In this document: piece by piece, positions 8,387-16,874 of the stretch
How the letters are laid out: each line of letters opens with the position of its first letter
Numbering within the stretch: position 1 is the first letter of the stretch
DNA from: Azophilus sp965200465
GTDB taxonomy: Bacteria > Pseudomonadota > Gammaproteobacteria > Pseudomonadales > Azotimanducaceae
Reading direction: 5' to 3'
Assembly (NCBI GenBank): GCA_965200465.1
Contig: OZ241358.1
Location: 1,488,001 to 1,552,000, forward strand
Length of the DNA: 64,000 nt
Notes under the pieces: model-generated
Databases searched by the model: none
Seen by the model: only the letters and a program-made list of their open reading frames with translations
Told to the model about the DNA's origin: nothing
Made by a program: the position numbers and the translations under genes

Positions 8387-9437
8387 GGTTGTGCATGGAT
8401 ACTTCGTTAGGGAAGCGGCGAAGCCGTTTTTCCTCATTGCGCTGTTGCTGACCGGCCTGTTCATCGCCTATAGCCTAACGCGCTTTCTGACCGAGGCCAA
8501 CGAGGGGCTGCTGAGCGCCTCGGCGGTCGTCTCGCTCACCGGCCTCAAGGCGTTGATCGCCTTGGAGGTGCTGCTTCCCATCGCCCTCTACGTCGGCCTC
8601 ATCGTCGCTCTGGGCCGCCTGCACTCGGATTGGGAGGTCATTGCGCTGCGCGCCGGCGGCGTCAGCGAAAACCGCATTCTGGCGCCGGTTCTGGTCATGG
8701 CGGCCCTGGTCGCCGTGCTGGTCGCCCTGCTCTCCCTCTGGGTGCGCCCCTGGGCTTACGAACTGCTCTATCTGCTGGAGGCCGAAGCCAAGGCCAGCGC
8801 GGAACTCGATGAACTCCCGCCGGGGCGATTCCACATCCACGGCGACGCCGAGCGCACCGTCTTCCTGAACGCGCGCAACGGCGGAACCGGCGAGGTCGAG
8901 GGCATTTTCGTGCATGCCCGCCGAGGCGACGCGCTGGAGGTCATTTCCGCCGGCCGCGGCAGCCTAGCCTCCCCCGCCGGGCAAGACGCCCAGCTGCTGA
9001 CGCTGCGGCAGGCCTTTGTTTACCGGCAGGCCGCCGCGGGCGAAGACTTGGTCGGCCGCTTCAACGCCTTGGCAATCCGGGCGCCGGCCATCGTCGCCGA
9101 ACCCTTGGGGCACCGGCCCAAGTCGGCCGCCACCAAGGAGCTTCTGGCCTCCGCCCGCAACGAGGACCGCGCCGAAGCGCAATGGCGGCTTTCAACGGCG
9201 TTCTCCACCTTGCTTCTGGCGCTGGCGGCGGCGCCCTTAAGCCGCACTGGCCCCCGCCGCGGGCGCTACGCGCGGGTGCTGTTGGCCGCGGTCCTCTACG
9301 CCCTCTACTTCAATGGCATCGGCATCGCCCGGTCGGCGGTCGAGCAAGGCGACTTGACGCACCTCTGGTGGGTGCCCGGCGGCTTTGCCGCCGCCATTGG
9401 CGCCGCTTGGCTTGCATCCCGGCGGGCAGCGCCTTGA
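8385..9437 (+). CDS. lptF: LPS export permease LptF
   Basis: LptF is one of the two transmembrane subunits of the LptB2FG ABC exporter that extracts lipopolysaccharide from the inner membrane. The 350-residue protein has three N-terminal and three C-terminal membrane segments flanking a periplasmic beta-jellyroll. The start MVVHGYFVRE and the block LIVALGRLHSDWEVIALRAGG align with E. coli LptF by memory. Its ATG (8385) and the ATG of the LptA-like gene share the palindrome CATG, so the start codons overlap on opposite strands. It is coupled to lptG by a 4-nt overlap. Confidence 0.93.
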   Translation: MVVHGYFVREAAKPFFLIALLLTGLFIAYSLTRFLTEANEGLLSASAVVSLTGLKALIALEVLLPIALYVGLIVALGRLHSDWEVIALRAGGVSENRILAPVLVMAALVAVLVALLSLWVRPWAYELLYLLEAEAKASAELDELPPGRFHIHGDAERTVFLNARNGGTGEVEGIFVHARRGDALEVISAGRGSLASPAGQDAQLLTLRQAFVYRQAAAGEDLVGRFNALAIRAPAIVAEPLGHRPKSAATKELLASARNEDRAEAQWRLSTAFSTLLLALAAAPLSRTGPRRGRYARVLLAAVLYALYFNGIGIARSAVEQGDLTHLWWVPGGFAAAIGAAWLASRRAAP

Positions 9438-10495
9438 CCCTGCTGGACCGCTATCTGCTGCAGGCGCTGGCGAGGGGCGGCGCAGCGGTTTTCCTGCTGC
9501 TTCTGAGCCTATTCGGCTTCGTGGCGCTGGCGGAGCAACTGGAGGATGTGGGCAAGGGGGCCTTCGGCACCTTGGAGGCGGTCCGCGTGACGGGTTTTCT
9601 GCTGCCGCGAATCGCCTTGGAACTGTTGCCCGTCACCTGCCTGCTCGGCGCAATCGTCGGCTTGGGCGCCCTAGGCAACCACGCCGAATTGACCGCCATG
9701 CGCACCGGCGGCCTAAGCGTTTTCCGTTTGTCCCGTCCGTTGCTGCTGCTGCTGCTCGCCTTGGCGGCGGCGGCCCTCGTTGCCCAGCAAACGGTCATTC
9801 CCAGCTTTGAGGGCCAAGCATCCTATCTGCGCGCCCACGGCTTCGCCAGCACGGCCAAGTCGGGGGACGCCTTCTGGACCCGCAGCAAGTCGAGCTTGGT
9901 GCGCATCGGCGGCGTCGAATACGGCGCCATGCCCCAAAACCTGGAGATCTACGAGCTGGATGCGGAAGGCCGAGTGGCGCAGTTCACCCAAGCGGCGGCG
10001 GCGGACGTGGTTGCGCCCGGCGAGTGGCTGCTGCGCGATGTTTACCGCATCCGCTTCCGCAACGCGGGCATTGAGCGGAGCGCCCACGACCGGCTGCGTT
10101 GGCAAAGCGACCTCACCCCGGAGCAGGTGGTCGCCTTGGTGCGCGCCGACCATGCTCTGGCCCCGACCGACCTGTTCCGCTACATCGGCCACCTTGACGA
10201 CAACGGCCTGGATGCGCACCGCTATCGCGTCCTGCTGTGGCAGCAGCTCGGCCTTGCGGTGGGACTGGTCGGCATGGGGCTGCTGGGCGTCCCCTTCGCG
10301 TTCGGCGCCATGCGGACCACGTCGCTGGGCACTAGGATGAGCCTGGGCGCCCTGGTCGGGCTTGGCTTCCATCTGCTGGAGCAAGCGGCCATGCAAGTGG
10401 GCCTGCTCTACCGGCTCTCCCCCGCCCTGACCGGCCTTGCGCCTGACTTGGCGGTGTTGGCGGCGGCGTTGGCTATCCTTCGGTTGGGGCGCTGA
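9434..10495 (+). CDS. lptG: LPS export permease LptG
   Basis: LptG is the second transmembrane subunit of the LPS exporter. The 353-residue protein starts with TTG at 9434 inside the lptF stop (TTGA), giving MTLLDRYLLQALARGG, which fits the LptG start xxLDRYI. The block GLGALGNHAELTAMRTGG is characteristic, and three membrane helices close the protein. The upstream in-frame extension lies inside lptF and reads as out-of-frame sequence, so it was discarded. The end overlaps the convergent metallophosphoesterase gene by 23 bp. Confidence 0.93.
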   Translation: MTLLDRYLLQALARGGAAVFLLLLSLFGFVALAEQLEDVGKGAFGTLEAVRVTGFLLPRIALELLPVTCLLGAIVGLGALGNHAELTAMRTGGLSVFRLSRPLLLLLLALAAAALVAQQTVIPSFEGQASYLRAHGFASTAKSGDAFWTRSKSSLVRIGGVEYGAMPQNLEIYELDAEGRVAQFTQAAAADVVAPGEWLLRDVYRIRFRNAGIERSAHDRLRWQSDLTPEQVVALVRADHALAPTDLFRYIGHLDDNGLDAHRYRVLLWQQLGLAVGLVGMGLLGVPFAFGAMRTTSLGTRMSLGALVGLGFHLLEQAAMQVGLLYRLSPALTGLAPDLAVLAAALAILRLGR

Positions 10496-11354
10496 ACTCC
10501 GCCGCTTGCGCCAGCTTGAATTGGGCGCCTTGCTTGCTGCGCAGCTCCATGTACACGTCGAACCGGTCGCTGGCTTGATGGATGTCGAACAAACGAAAGG
10601 ACGCATCCTCCACGGAGGCCGAGCCGGTGGCGAAGATGCGGGCGCCGCCGCAGCCGTAAGCTCGGTTCCAATGCCCATGACCGTGCAGCACCATGTCCAT
10701 GCCGCCCAACAGCGGCTGCAAGGCGCCCGCGTCCCGCAGCGCCCGCCGCTTGCCCATGACGCCGGGCAAGGGGGGATGATGCAGGGCCAAAATGTTCAAT
10801 GCGGATGCTGGGGCTTCGGCCAGCAAGTCGGCCAAGCGCCGCCGCTGAGGTTCGCCAAGCTCCCCTGCGGCAAAGCCGACCGGCGTGGGCAAGCCGCTGT
10901 TCAGGCCGTAAACATGGATGTCGTCAAAGCGCAGGCGCGACGGGAAACCCATCCACCAAGGCGGCTCGTCATTGCCCTCCCCAGCCGTGGCCGGCGCAAT
11001 GTGCAGGTAGTCGGCCCAGTGGGAGCGGCAGGCGCTCCAGGAGTCCCCCCCGTAGAGGTCATGATTGCCCGGCGTCACCAAAACCTGCGCCGATGCGCGC
11101 AACTCGCGCAGCCACTGCGCGGCCGCCGCCAACTCTTCAGGCAGGCCGATGTGAACGAGGTCGCCGGTCACTATGACGAGTTCCGGCGTCAGTTGCAAAA
11201 ACGCCGCGCACAGAGCGTCTAGATTCGCTCGCAAATGGCGATGGCGGCGACGGCGCCATGACAGCTGGCCCAGCAGCCGCTTGCCCCTGATCTTCTCTCC
11301 GGGGACATTGGCCAAGTCCGTCAAATGCGGGTCTGAAATATGGATTACGCGCAT
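10473..11354 (-). CDS. Calcineurin-like metallophosphoesterase
   Basis: A 293-residue metallophosphoesterase with all five metal-ligand blocks: ISDPHL near the N-terminus, VTGDLVH, TPGNHD, LHHPP and HGHGHW. Such enzymes hydrolyse phosphomonoesters or diesters using a dinuclear metal centre. The general layout resembles CpdA/Icc (3',5'-cAMP phosphodiesterase) and related proteins, but the substrate cannot be told. ATG 11354 (MRVIHISDPHL) is preferred over a start 12 nt upstream. It faces lptG tail to tail and is divergent from the phosphatidyltransferase gene, with 39 bp between the starts. Confidence 0.85.
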   Translation of the reverse strand: MRVIHISDPHLTDLANVPGEKIRGKRLLGQLSWRRRRHRHLRANLDALCAAFLQLTPELVIVTGDLVHIGLPEELAAAAQWLRELRASAQVLVTPGNHDLYGGDSWSACRSHWADYLHIAPATAGEGNDEPPWWMGFPSRLRFDDIHVYGLNSGLPTPVGFAAGELGEPQRRRLADLLAEAPASALNILALHHPPLPGVMGKRRALRDAGALQPLLGGMDMVLHGHGHWNRAYGCGGARIFATGSASVEDASFRLFDIHQASDRFDVYMELRSKQGAQFKLAQAAEFSAPTEG

Positions 11355-11393
11355 GAGGTTGCACATAATCGCCTTTTACCTTGACGGGTTGCA

Positions 11394-12602
11394 ATGGCTG
11401 GCGCACAGCTCCCAAGCGAAAGCACCGAGACCGCCGCGGTGATGCGGATTCTCGGCGCCTCCCAAGTGCGGCTGTGGGGCTTGACCAGCCGTGAGCGCCT
11501 GCTGCGCCAAGCGGCCGGCCTCGGCATCGCCGCCGGCGCAGCGCCGGCGGGCAAGGTGCTGCTGGTGCGCGAGGACTACCTTTATGAGCCGCGCACCCTG
11601 AGCGGCCTGCTGCGCCATGGCGGTGTGCTCATGGACAACGCCGCCGCCGCCGCCGCCGCGGTCGCCGCCGCCGATGCGCCGACCGCGCAGGCGCTCGTGG
11701 CCGGAACGGCGGAGGCGCCCAAAGGGAGCGCCGCCCATTTGCCCCGTCTTAGCGTCAAGGACCTAGGCTCATTTGAGGGCGATCTGCGCAGGTCCGCGCC
11801 GCCGCTGCTCGAAAGGGTCACCGCCGCCGACGCCGAAGCGTTGGAGAACCGCCTCTACGGCGCATCCTACAAGGGCATCACCGACTTCGTGACCAAGTGG
11901 TGGTGGCCGGCGCCGGCCAAGCGGGCGGTGCGCCTGTGCGCCAATAGGCGCATCTCCCCCAACAGCGTCACCGTTGCCGGGCTGCTGTTGATGCTCGCCG
12001 CCTGCTGGCTGTTCTTCATCGGTTGGTTCGCCGCCGGCCTTGTTTTGGCTTGGGTCATGACGTTCCTGGACACCGTGGACGGCAAGCTGGCGCGGGTCAC
12101 CGTGCAGTCGAGCAAGGCCGGGCATCTGCTCGACCACGGCATGGACATCGCGCATCCGCCGTTTTGGTACTGGTTTTGGGGCTTGGCGCTGACGCCCTTG
12201 CAGCTCAGTCTGGGCTTGAGCTTCAACCTGCTCATGGGCTTCATCGTCTGCGGCTATTTGGGCGGGCGGCTGGTCGAAGCCGCCTTTCACGCCTTGGGGA
12301 AGACAAGCCTGTTTGCCTGGCGGCCCTTCGACGCCTACTTTCGCCTGTTCACCGCCCGCCGCAACCCCTGCTTGGTGCTGTTGACCGCCGGGTGGCTGGC
12401 CGGTTCGCCCGCTTGGGGCTTTCGCCTAGTGGCGCTCTGGACGCTCGCCTCCACGCTGGTGCTGCTGGTGCGCTTGGCCGTCGCCTGCTGCGTCAGGGCC
12501 ATGCACGGCCCCCTCACTTCCTGGCTGGCCGAGCCTGATGCTGCCAACCGCCATCCGCGCGCCCACCGCACGTTCGCCTCCACCCAAGGCGCCTACCGCT
12601 AG
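11394..12602 (+). CDS. CDP-alcohol phosphatidyltransferase with N-terminal extra domain
   Basis: This 402-residue protein has about 160 N-terminal residues of soluble sequence, perhaps a degenerate nucleotidyltransferase-like domain (MRILGASQVRLWGLTSRERL, then an alanine-rich stretch), followed by a membrane domain with the complete CDP-alcohol phosphotransferase motif (D229, G230, A233, R234, G243, D247, D251) and about five helices. It should transfer a phosphatidyl or other phospho-alcohol from a CDP donor to an acceptor alcohol. The two-domain layout recalls fused cytidylyltransferase/phosphotransferase enzymes such as those for inositol lipids, but the N-domain signature is not clear. 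It is the first of three plus-strand genes, 9 nt before the next. Confidence 0.75.
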   Translation: MAGAQLPSESTETAAVMRILGASQVRLWGLTSRERLLRQAAGLGIAAGAAPAGKVLLVREDYLYEPRTLSGLLRHGGVLMDNAAAAAAAVAAADAPTAQALVAGTAEAPKGSAAHLPRLSVKDLGSFEGDLRRSAPPLLERVTAADAEALENRLYGASYKGITDFVTKWWWPAPAKRAVRLCANRRISPNSVTVAGLLLMLAACWLFFIGWFAAGLVLAWVMTFLDTVDGKLARVTVQSSKAGHLLDHGMDIAHPPFWYWFWGLALTPLQLSLGLSFNLLMGFIVCGYLGGRLVEAAFHALGKTSLFAWRPFDAYFRLFTARRNPCLVLLTAGWLAGSPAWGFRLVALWTLASTLVLLVRLAVACCVRAMHGPLTSWLAEPDAANRHPRAHRTFASTQGAYR

Positions 12603-12611
12603 CCCGCCGCC

Positions 12612-13454
12612 ATGCCGGCCAAAGTCCCTATGGAGCAAGGCGGAGCGGATGCGCTGATCGCCGGCTTTGTCAACCTGCTCATCGAACGCTACGGCCAAGA
12701 CCTTGAGGCGATCGTCCTTTACGGCTCCTACCTGCGCGGCGCGGCCGACGCCATGCCGGACCTCTATGCGCTGCTCAGCGAATATCCGCCGAGGCCGCGC
12801 CTGCACCGTTGGCTGGGCAACCTGCTGCCGCCCAACGTCTATCACCTGGCCGTTGCGGAGCGGCGGGCGAAGGTCAACGTGCTCCGCACCCGGCAACTGC
12901 TGAAGGCCGCGGCCTTGCACCTGCACCCCTACTTTTGGGCGCGCTTCGCCCAACCCAGCCAACTGGTGTTTTGCCGCGACCGGAAGGTTCACGCCCGCCT
13001 GCAGGCCGTTGCCGCCCGCTGCGCCGAGCGTTTGCTGCACGAGGTCTGCGCTCCTGACCGGCAAGGCGACGCGGCCGACCATTGGCGGCGGGTGTTCGCC
13101 CGCACCTACGCCGCCGAACTGCGCTCCGAGGGCGCCGGCAAGCGCGAGGCGCTCTACGGCGCGAACCAAGCCTACTACGACGGATTGTTCAAGGGAGCGA
13201 ACCTTGCGGCCAAGAGGCCCCGCCAAGGCCCTCGTCCGCCTTGGCCGTTGGTGCGGGCCATCGGCAAAGTCCTATCGACGCTGCGCATACTCAAATCGGC
13301 GTTGACCTTTGCAGAGCCGGTGGACTACATGCTCTGGAAGCTGGAGCGGCACTCCGGGGTGCGTTTGCAGGCCAGCGAACGGCAGCGCCGCCATCCGCTG
13401 TTGTTCGCTTGGCCTCTGGTGTGGCGCCTTTACCGTCTAGGCGCGTTTCGTTGA
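12612..13454 (+). CDS. Tam41-like nucleotidyltransferase (candidate phosphatidate cytidylyltransferase)
   Basis: A 280-residue soluble protein with a nucleotidyltransferase-fold start (AIVLYGSYLRGAADAMPDLY; G38, S39 and D50 in the GS...D pattern). The spacing, the following NLLPPNVYHL and the later HPYFWARFAQP block resemble Tam41/Mmp37, the peripheral CDP-diacylglycerol synthase of mitochondria, which has bacterial homologues. The genomic setting supports a CDP-lipid role: it lies between a CDP-alcohol phosphatidyltransferase and a flippase, the latter overlapping it by 4 nt. The call is by eye and could instead be a generic nucleotidyltransferase; only one clear acidic residue of the metal pair was identified. 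Confidence 0.5.
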   Translation: MPAKVPMEQGGADALIAGFVNLLIERYGQDLEAIVLYGSYLRGAADAMPDLYALLSEYPPRPRLHRWLGNLLPPNVYHLAVAERRAKVNVLRTRQLLKAAALHLHPYFWARFAQPSQLVFCRDRKVHARLQAVAARCAERLLHEVCAPDRQGDAADHWRRVFARTYAAELRSEGAGKREALYGANQAYYDGLFKGANLAAKRPRQGPRPPWPLVRAIGKVLSTLRILKSALTFAEPVDYMLWKLERHSGVRLQASERQRRHPLLFAWPLVWRLYRLGAFR

Positions 13455-14734
13455 GCGCCTTCCGGCGGGTCGCTCGGAACTTCGGCTGGTTGCTGAGCGG
13501 GCGCGGCGGCGCGGCGGCGCTCTCGTTGGCGGCAACGGCGTTGGCCGCCCGCGCCCTGGGGCCGGAAGCCTTCGGCTGGATCGTCCTGGCACACACCACC
13601 GCCCTGCTCGTTAGGCACCTGTGCAGCCTGAAGGCCGCCGACGCTGTGGTGCGCTTCGGCCTGCCGCTGCTGCGGGGGGATGCGCCTGGAGGGGCAACGG
13701 ACCCGACTTGGCGGCGCTTGGTTGGCGCTCTGTATCGGCTGGATTTGCTGGCGGCACTGCTGGCCGCCGCGGTCGGCGTCCTGCTGCTGCTGTTCGCCGC
13801 TGCACCCTTGGGCCTGCCGCCCACCCTGGTCGATGCCGCTTGGCTTTACGCGGCTGCCCTGCTCTGCTGCGCCACGGGCACCGCCAAGGGCGTGCTGCGC
13901 TCCCTTGATCGATACCGACTGCTGGGGGCTCTGCTCGTAACGGCGCCGGCGGTGCGCCTCGCCGGCGTCAGCCTGTGCATGGCGCTGCAAGCGCCGGCCG
14001 CCGGCTACTTGGCCGCTTGGGCCGGCGGCTTGCTCGCCGGGCACCTGCTGCTGCAAGGCGCGGTCGCCCGAACCTTGGGGATGCTGAGGTTGGGCGCTCC
14101 CGTTCGACCCGTCTTGGCCGCCCACCCCGGCCTGGGCGCCTTCCTCAACGTGCTGTACTGGCAATCCAACCTGGACCAACTTCCAAGACGCGCCGCAGTG
14201 CTTGCGGTGGGCGGGCTGTTCGGGGCGGAAGGGGCCGGCATCCACCGCTTGGCCAAGGACTTGGGCGAAGCGGTGGACCGCCCCGTGCTGATGCTGCGCC
14301 AAGCCATCTTTCCGGACCAAAGCCGCCTGTGGCGGGATGACCGCCGCCAATTCCTGGCGCTGACCTGGCGGGCCGGACTCGTTCTAGCCGCCTTTGGCGG
14401 CGCCCTGTTCCTCATTGCGGTCGCCTTCGGCGGCGCGCTCCTGGCCGCTCTGGCCGGAGAGCCCTTCCGCGCCGGGGCCTTGCTGCTGGCTCTGCTGTTC
14501 GCCGCCGGCGTCCTCGAGCTAGGGGGCGCCGCGCTGCGCCCGGCCAGCTACGCCATGGACCAAGCGGGGCGGGTGTTCCGGCTGCAAATCGCCGCCGCTG
14601 TCCTGTTCTTCGCCGTCCTCTACGCCGCCGCACCCGCGGCCGGCTTGGCCAGCGCCGGCTGGGCAACGCTGGCCAGCGCGGCGCTAAGCCTTGGCGGCAT
14701 GGCTTGGCTGGTTCGGCGCACCGCCGCGGCTTGA
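13451..14734 (+). CDS. Lipid/oligosaccharide flippase-like membrane protein
   Basis: A 427-residue protein with about twelve hydrophobic helices and the N-terminal pattern of Wzx-type flippases (AALSLAATALAARALGPEAFGWI), members of the MOP superfamily that flip lipid-linked sugars across the inner membrane. It starts with TTG at 13451 inside the preceding stop (TTGA), the same junction type as lptF-lptG. Longer in-frame starts lie inside the upstream gene and are not credible. Together with the two upstream genes it suggests synthesis and export of a special phospho- or glycolipid; the cargo is unknown. Confidence 0.75.
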   Translation: MSAFRRVARNFGWLLSGRGGAAALSLAATALAARALGPEAFGWIVLAHTTALLVRHLCSLKAADAVVRFGLPLLRGDAPGGATDPTWRRLVGALYRLDLLAALLAAAVGVLLLLFAAAPLGLPPTLVDAAWLYAAALLCCATGTAKGVLRSLDRYRLLGALLVTAPAVRLAGVSLCMALQAPAAGYLAAWAGGLLAGHLLLQGAVARTLGMLRLGAPVRPVLAAHPGLGAFLNVLYWQSNLDQLPRRAAVLAVGGLFGAEGAGIHRLAKDLGEAVDRPVLMLRQAIFPDQSRLWRDDRRQFLALTWRAGLVLAAFGGALFLIAVAFGGALLAALAGEPFRAGALLLALLFAAGVLELGGAALRPASYAMDQAGRVFRLQIAAAVLFFAVLYAAAPAAGLASAGWATLASAALSLGGMAWLVRRTAAA

Positions 14735-14816
14735 CTTGCGCATTGCGCGCCAACACACTGCTTGGCCAACGCCACCAGTCACCATGAGCGATGCAATTGC
14801 CAGCGGAACGGCTTGA

Positions 14817-15641
14817 ATGACGGAATCCACTGTCCGGGCAGTGCCGTCGGAGATCACCGAGGCGCTGAAAAGCCCCGCCGACCTTTGGCCGATCATGCGC
14901 CGCGAGGCGCGGCTGAAGGCCGGCGAAGAACCCATTCTCGGCAGCTACTTCCACGCCACGGTGCTCAATCACCACAGTTTCGGCGCAGCGCTCAGCTTCC
15001 GCTTGGCCAGCAAGCTGGACAACCCGATGCTGCCGACCATGCTCATTCGGGACGTCATTCAGGAGGCCATTGAAGCGGCTCCCCACATCCTGCAGGCCGC
15101 CGCCACCGACATGCTGGCCACCTTCAACCGTGACCCGGCTTGCGAGGATTTGTTGACGCCCTTCCTGTTCTTCAAGGGCTTTCACGCGCTGCAGGCGCAC
15201 CGCATCGCGCATTGGCTTTGGGGGCGAAAGCGCAGAACCTTGGCGCAGTTCCTGCAGAACCAGATCAGCGTCACCTTGGGCGTTGACATCCATCCCGCCG
15301 CCCAATTCGGCGCCGGCATCATGCTCGACCACGCCACCGGCATAGTGGCCGGGGAGACCGCCGTGGTGGAGGACGACGTCTCCATTCTGCACTCCGTCAC
15401 CTTGGGCGGCAGCGGCAAGGAGACCGGGGACCGGCATCCGAAGATTCGACGCGGCGTGTTGCTGGCCGCCGGCTGCAAGATCATCGGCAATGTGGAGGTG
15501 GGCGAAGGCGCCAAGGTCGGCGCCGGCAGCGTCGTGCTGCGGAACGTGCCCGGCCATGTCACCGTAGCCGGCGTTCCGGCCAAGATAGTCGGCCCCACCG
15601 AGGGCTTGCCGGCGCACGCCATGGACCAACAACTAGAATGA
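14817..15641 (+). CDS. cysE: Serine O-acetyltransferase
   Basis: CysE acetylates serine with acetyl-CoA, the first step of cysteine synthesis. The 274-residue protein has the helical N-terminal domain (LWPIMRREARLKAGEEPIL) and a left-handed hexapeptide-repeat domain with the catalytic segment GIMLDHATGIVAGETAVV and the signature SVTLGGSGKETGDRHPKI. Length is that of the E. coli type (~273). It starts at ATG 14817, 82 nt after the flippase, and ends overlapping the convergent DsbA-family gene by 9 bp. Confidence 0.96.
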   Translation: MTESTVRAVPSEITEALKSPADLWPIMRREARLKAGEEPILGSYFHATVLNHHSFGAALSFRLASKLDNPMLPTMLIRDVIQEAIEAAPHILQAAATDMLATFNRDPACEDLLTPFLFFKGFHALQAHRIAHWLWGRKRRTLAQFLQNQISVTLGVDIHPAAQFGAGIMLDHATGIVAGETAVVEDDVSILHSVTLGGSGKETGDRHPKIRRGVLLAAGCKIIGNVEVGEGAKVGAGSVVLRNVPGHVTVAGVPAKIVGPTEGLPAHAMDQQLE

Positions 15642-16277
15642 AGCGTCCTTTGCGACGCGCTTGGCGCGTTCGATGAACGCGGCCATGACGTCCTCGGTTT
15701 GAGCGCCGGGCAGGGTGAAGCGCCCGGCCAGCAGATAGCAGGGAACGCCGGCGATGCCGAGGTCGGCGGCCCGGCCGAGTTGTTGCCGCACTGCCTCTGC
15801 GCCTGCATCCCCCGCTAGGTAGGCCGCGGCTTGCTCGCCGCCCAAACCGGCCTGTTGGGCCGCTGCAACGAGGGTGGCGACGTCGCCCACATCCTTGCCG
15901 AGACAGAAGTGGAACTCGAACAGCGCCTCCGCCAATTCATGCTGCCGGCCCCAGGGTTCCGCGAATTCAAGCAGGCGGTGGGCTTGGAAGCTGTTGGGCT
16001 GCCGCTTGATGGCGGCGAAGTTGAAGCGGATGCCCACCTCCTCGGCTTCGGCCTCAAGGCGCTTGGGCATGCGGCCTAGGTCGGCGGCCGCGCCGTAGCG
16101 GGCCCTCAAGTGCTCCGCCCGATCAACGCCGCCGGGCGGCAGGCCGGGATGCAGCTGGTAGGGCCGCCAACGCAGGCTGACCCCCTGCCCCGCCGGGGTT
16201 CGCAAAGCCTGTTCCAAACGCCGCTTGCCGATGTAGCACCAAGGACAGACGACATCGGAGAAGATTTCAATTTCCAT
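15633..16277 (-). CDS. DsbA-family oxidoreductase (FrnE-like)
   Basis: A 214-residue thioredoxin-fold protein without a signal peptide. The active-site CPWC lies in SDVVCPWCYIGKRRLE near the N-terminus, followed by the large helical insertion of DsbA/FrnE-type proteins and the cis-proline segment GIAGVPCYLLAGRF. FrnE-like proteins are cytoplasmic disulfide or polyketide-type oxidoreductases; the partner is unknown. ATG 16277 is chosen over a TTG one codon upstream. It is convergent with cysE. Confidence 0.88.
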   Translation of the reverse strand: MEIEIFSDVVCPWCYIGKRRLEQALRTPAGQGVSLRWRPYQLHPGLPPGGVDRAEHLRARYGAAADLGRMPKRLEAEAEEVGIRFNFAAIKRQPNSFQAHRLLEFAEPWGRQHELAEALFEFHFCLGKDVGDVATLVAAAQQAGLGGEQAAAYLAGDAGAEAVRQQLGRAADLGIAGVPCYLLAGRFTLPGAQTEDVMAAFIERAKRVAKDASF

Positions 16278-16778
16278 CAAGGTCGTGCTGCAAAAGTCGG
16301 GCTTGATTACCCAAGTGCCGTTCTGCGCCTCAATGACAAGGGTAGCAAAAGCCGTGGCAGATGCGCCAACAGGTAAACCTCCTCCTGCGCAACAAGAATT
16401 TTGCCTGTCCCGTCAAATGGCGTTTCCGGCATCTCGGCGGTGGTCGCCAAGCCCGTTCAAAGCCCACAGCAGGGCAGCCTGTTTGGTGCAATATCCCCAA
16501 TCCCCGCTTAAGGAATCGTTAAAGTGCTTTGCAAGGCGCACCGTGCAGGGTTTTTTCCGACGATTGCATGGTTGCGGAACTTACGACGACTCAATGCCTG
16601 GGAGCGCGGGCGCCCCGCCCGCCCGCCTGCAGGCCGGAGGTCCGCGTTTCCAGGAGCCATCGGCAGCGGGCCGGGCGATCCTTATCCGGGGATTAGGGGG
16701 TGCAATATGCGGGTTGCAGACTTGGATGCAGGGGATTGTATAGACTGGCAGCCGAACGAGCGGTTTTTTGGAGGGCAC
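16278..16778. other. 500-bp intergenic region with repeat-like sequence
   Basis: No convincing gene was found here. The region holds a sequence shared with another intergenic site (16534-16558) and an imperfect inverted repeat around 16610-16663, with arms close to CCTGGGAGCGCGG and CCGCGTTTCCAGG flanking a GC-rich core. Such palindromic units are typical of dispersed intergenic repeats. Confidence 0.4.
16534..16558 (+). repeat. Dispersed intergenic repeat, copy 1
   Basis: AGGCGCACCGTGCAGGGTTT plus TTTCC occurs here and, with one base changed and one T fewer, at 33565-33588. Both copies lie in non-coding sequence and end in a T-run. Confidence 0.45.
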
Positions 16779-16874
16779 ATGCAAATTGCGCTGGCGGCCG
16801 ATGATGGAGTGTGCCGCACCCCAGTACAGGGCGGCGCCGCGGGCTTTAGGCAACCCGATAAGGCGTTGGCATGA
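16779..16874 (+). CDS. Small upstream ORF coupled to the next gene
   Basis: A 31-codon frame starts with ATG at 16779, five nt after a strong GGAGGG site, and ends in ATGA, overlapping the start of the next gene by 4 nt. The peptide (MQIALAADDGVCRTPVQGG to the end KALA) has no recognisable motif. The strong ribosome site and overlap suggest that its translation feeds the downstream membrane protein; it may be a leader rather than a functional peptide. Confidence 0.4.
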   Translation: MQIALAADDGVCRTPVQGGAAGFRQPDKALA

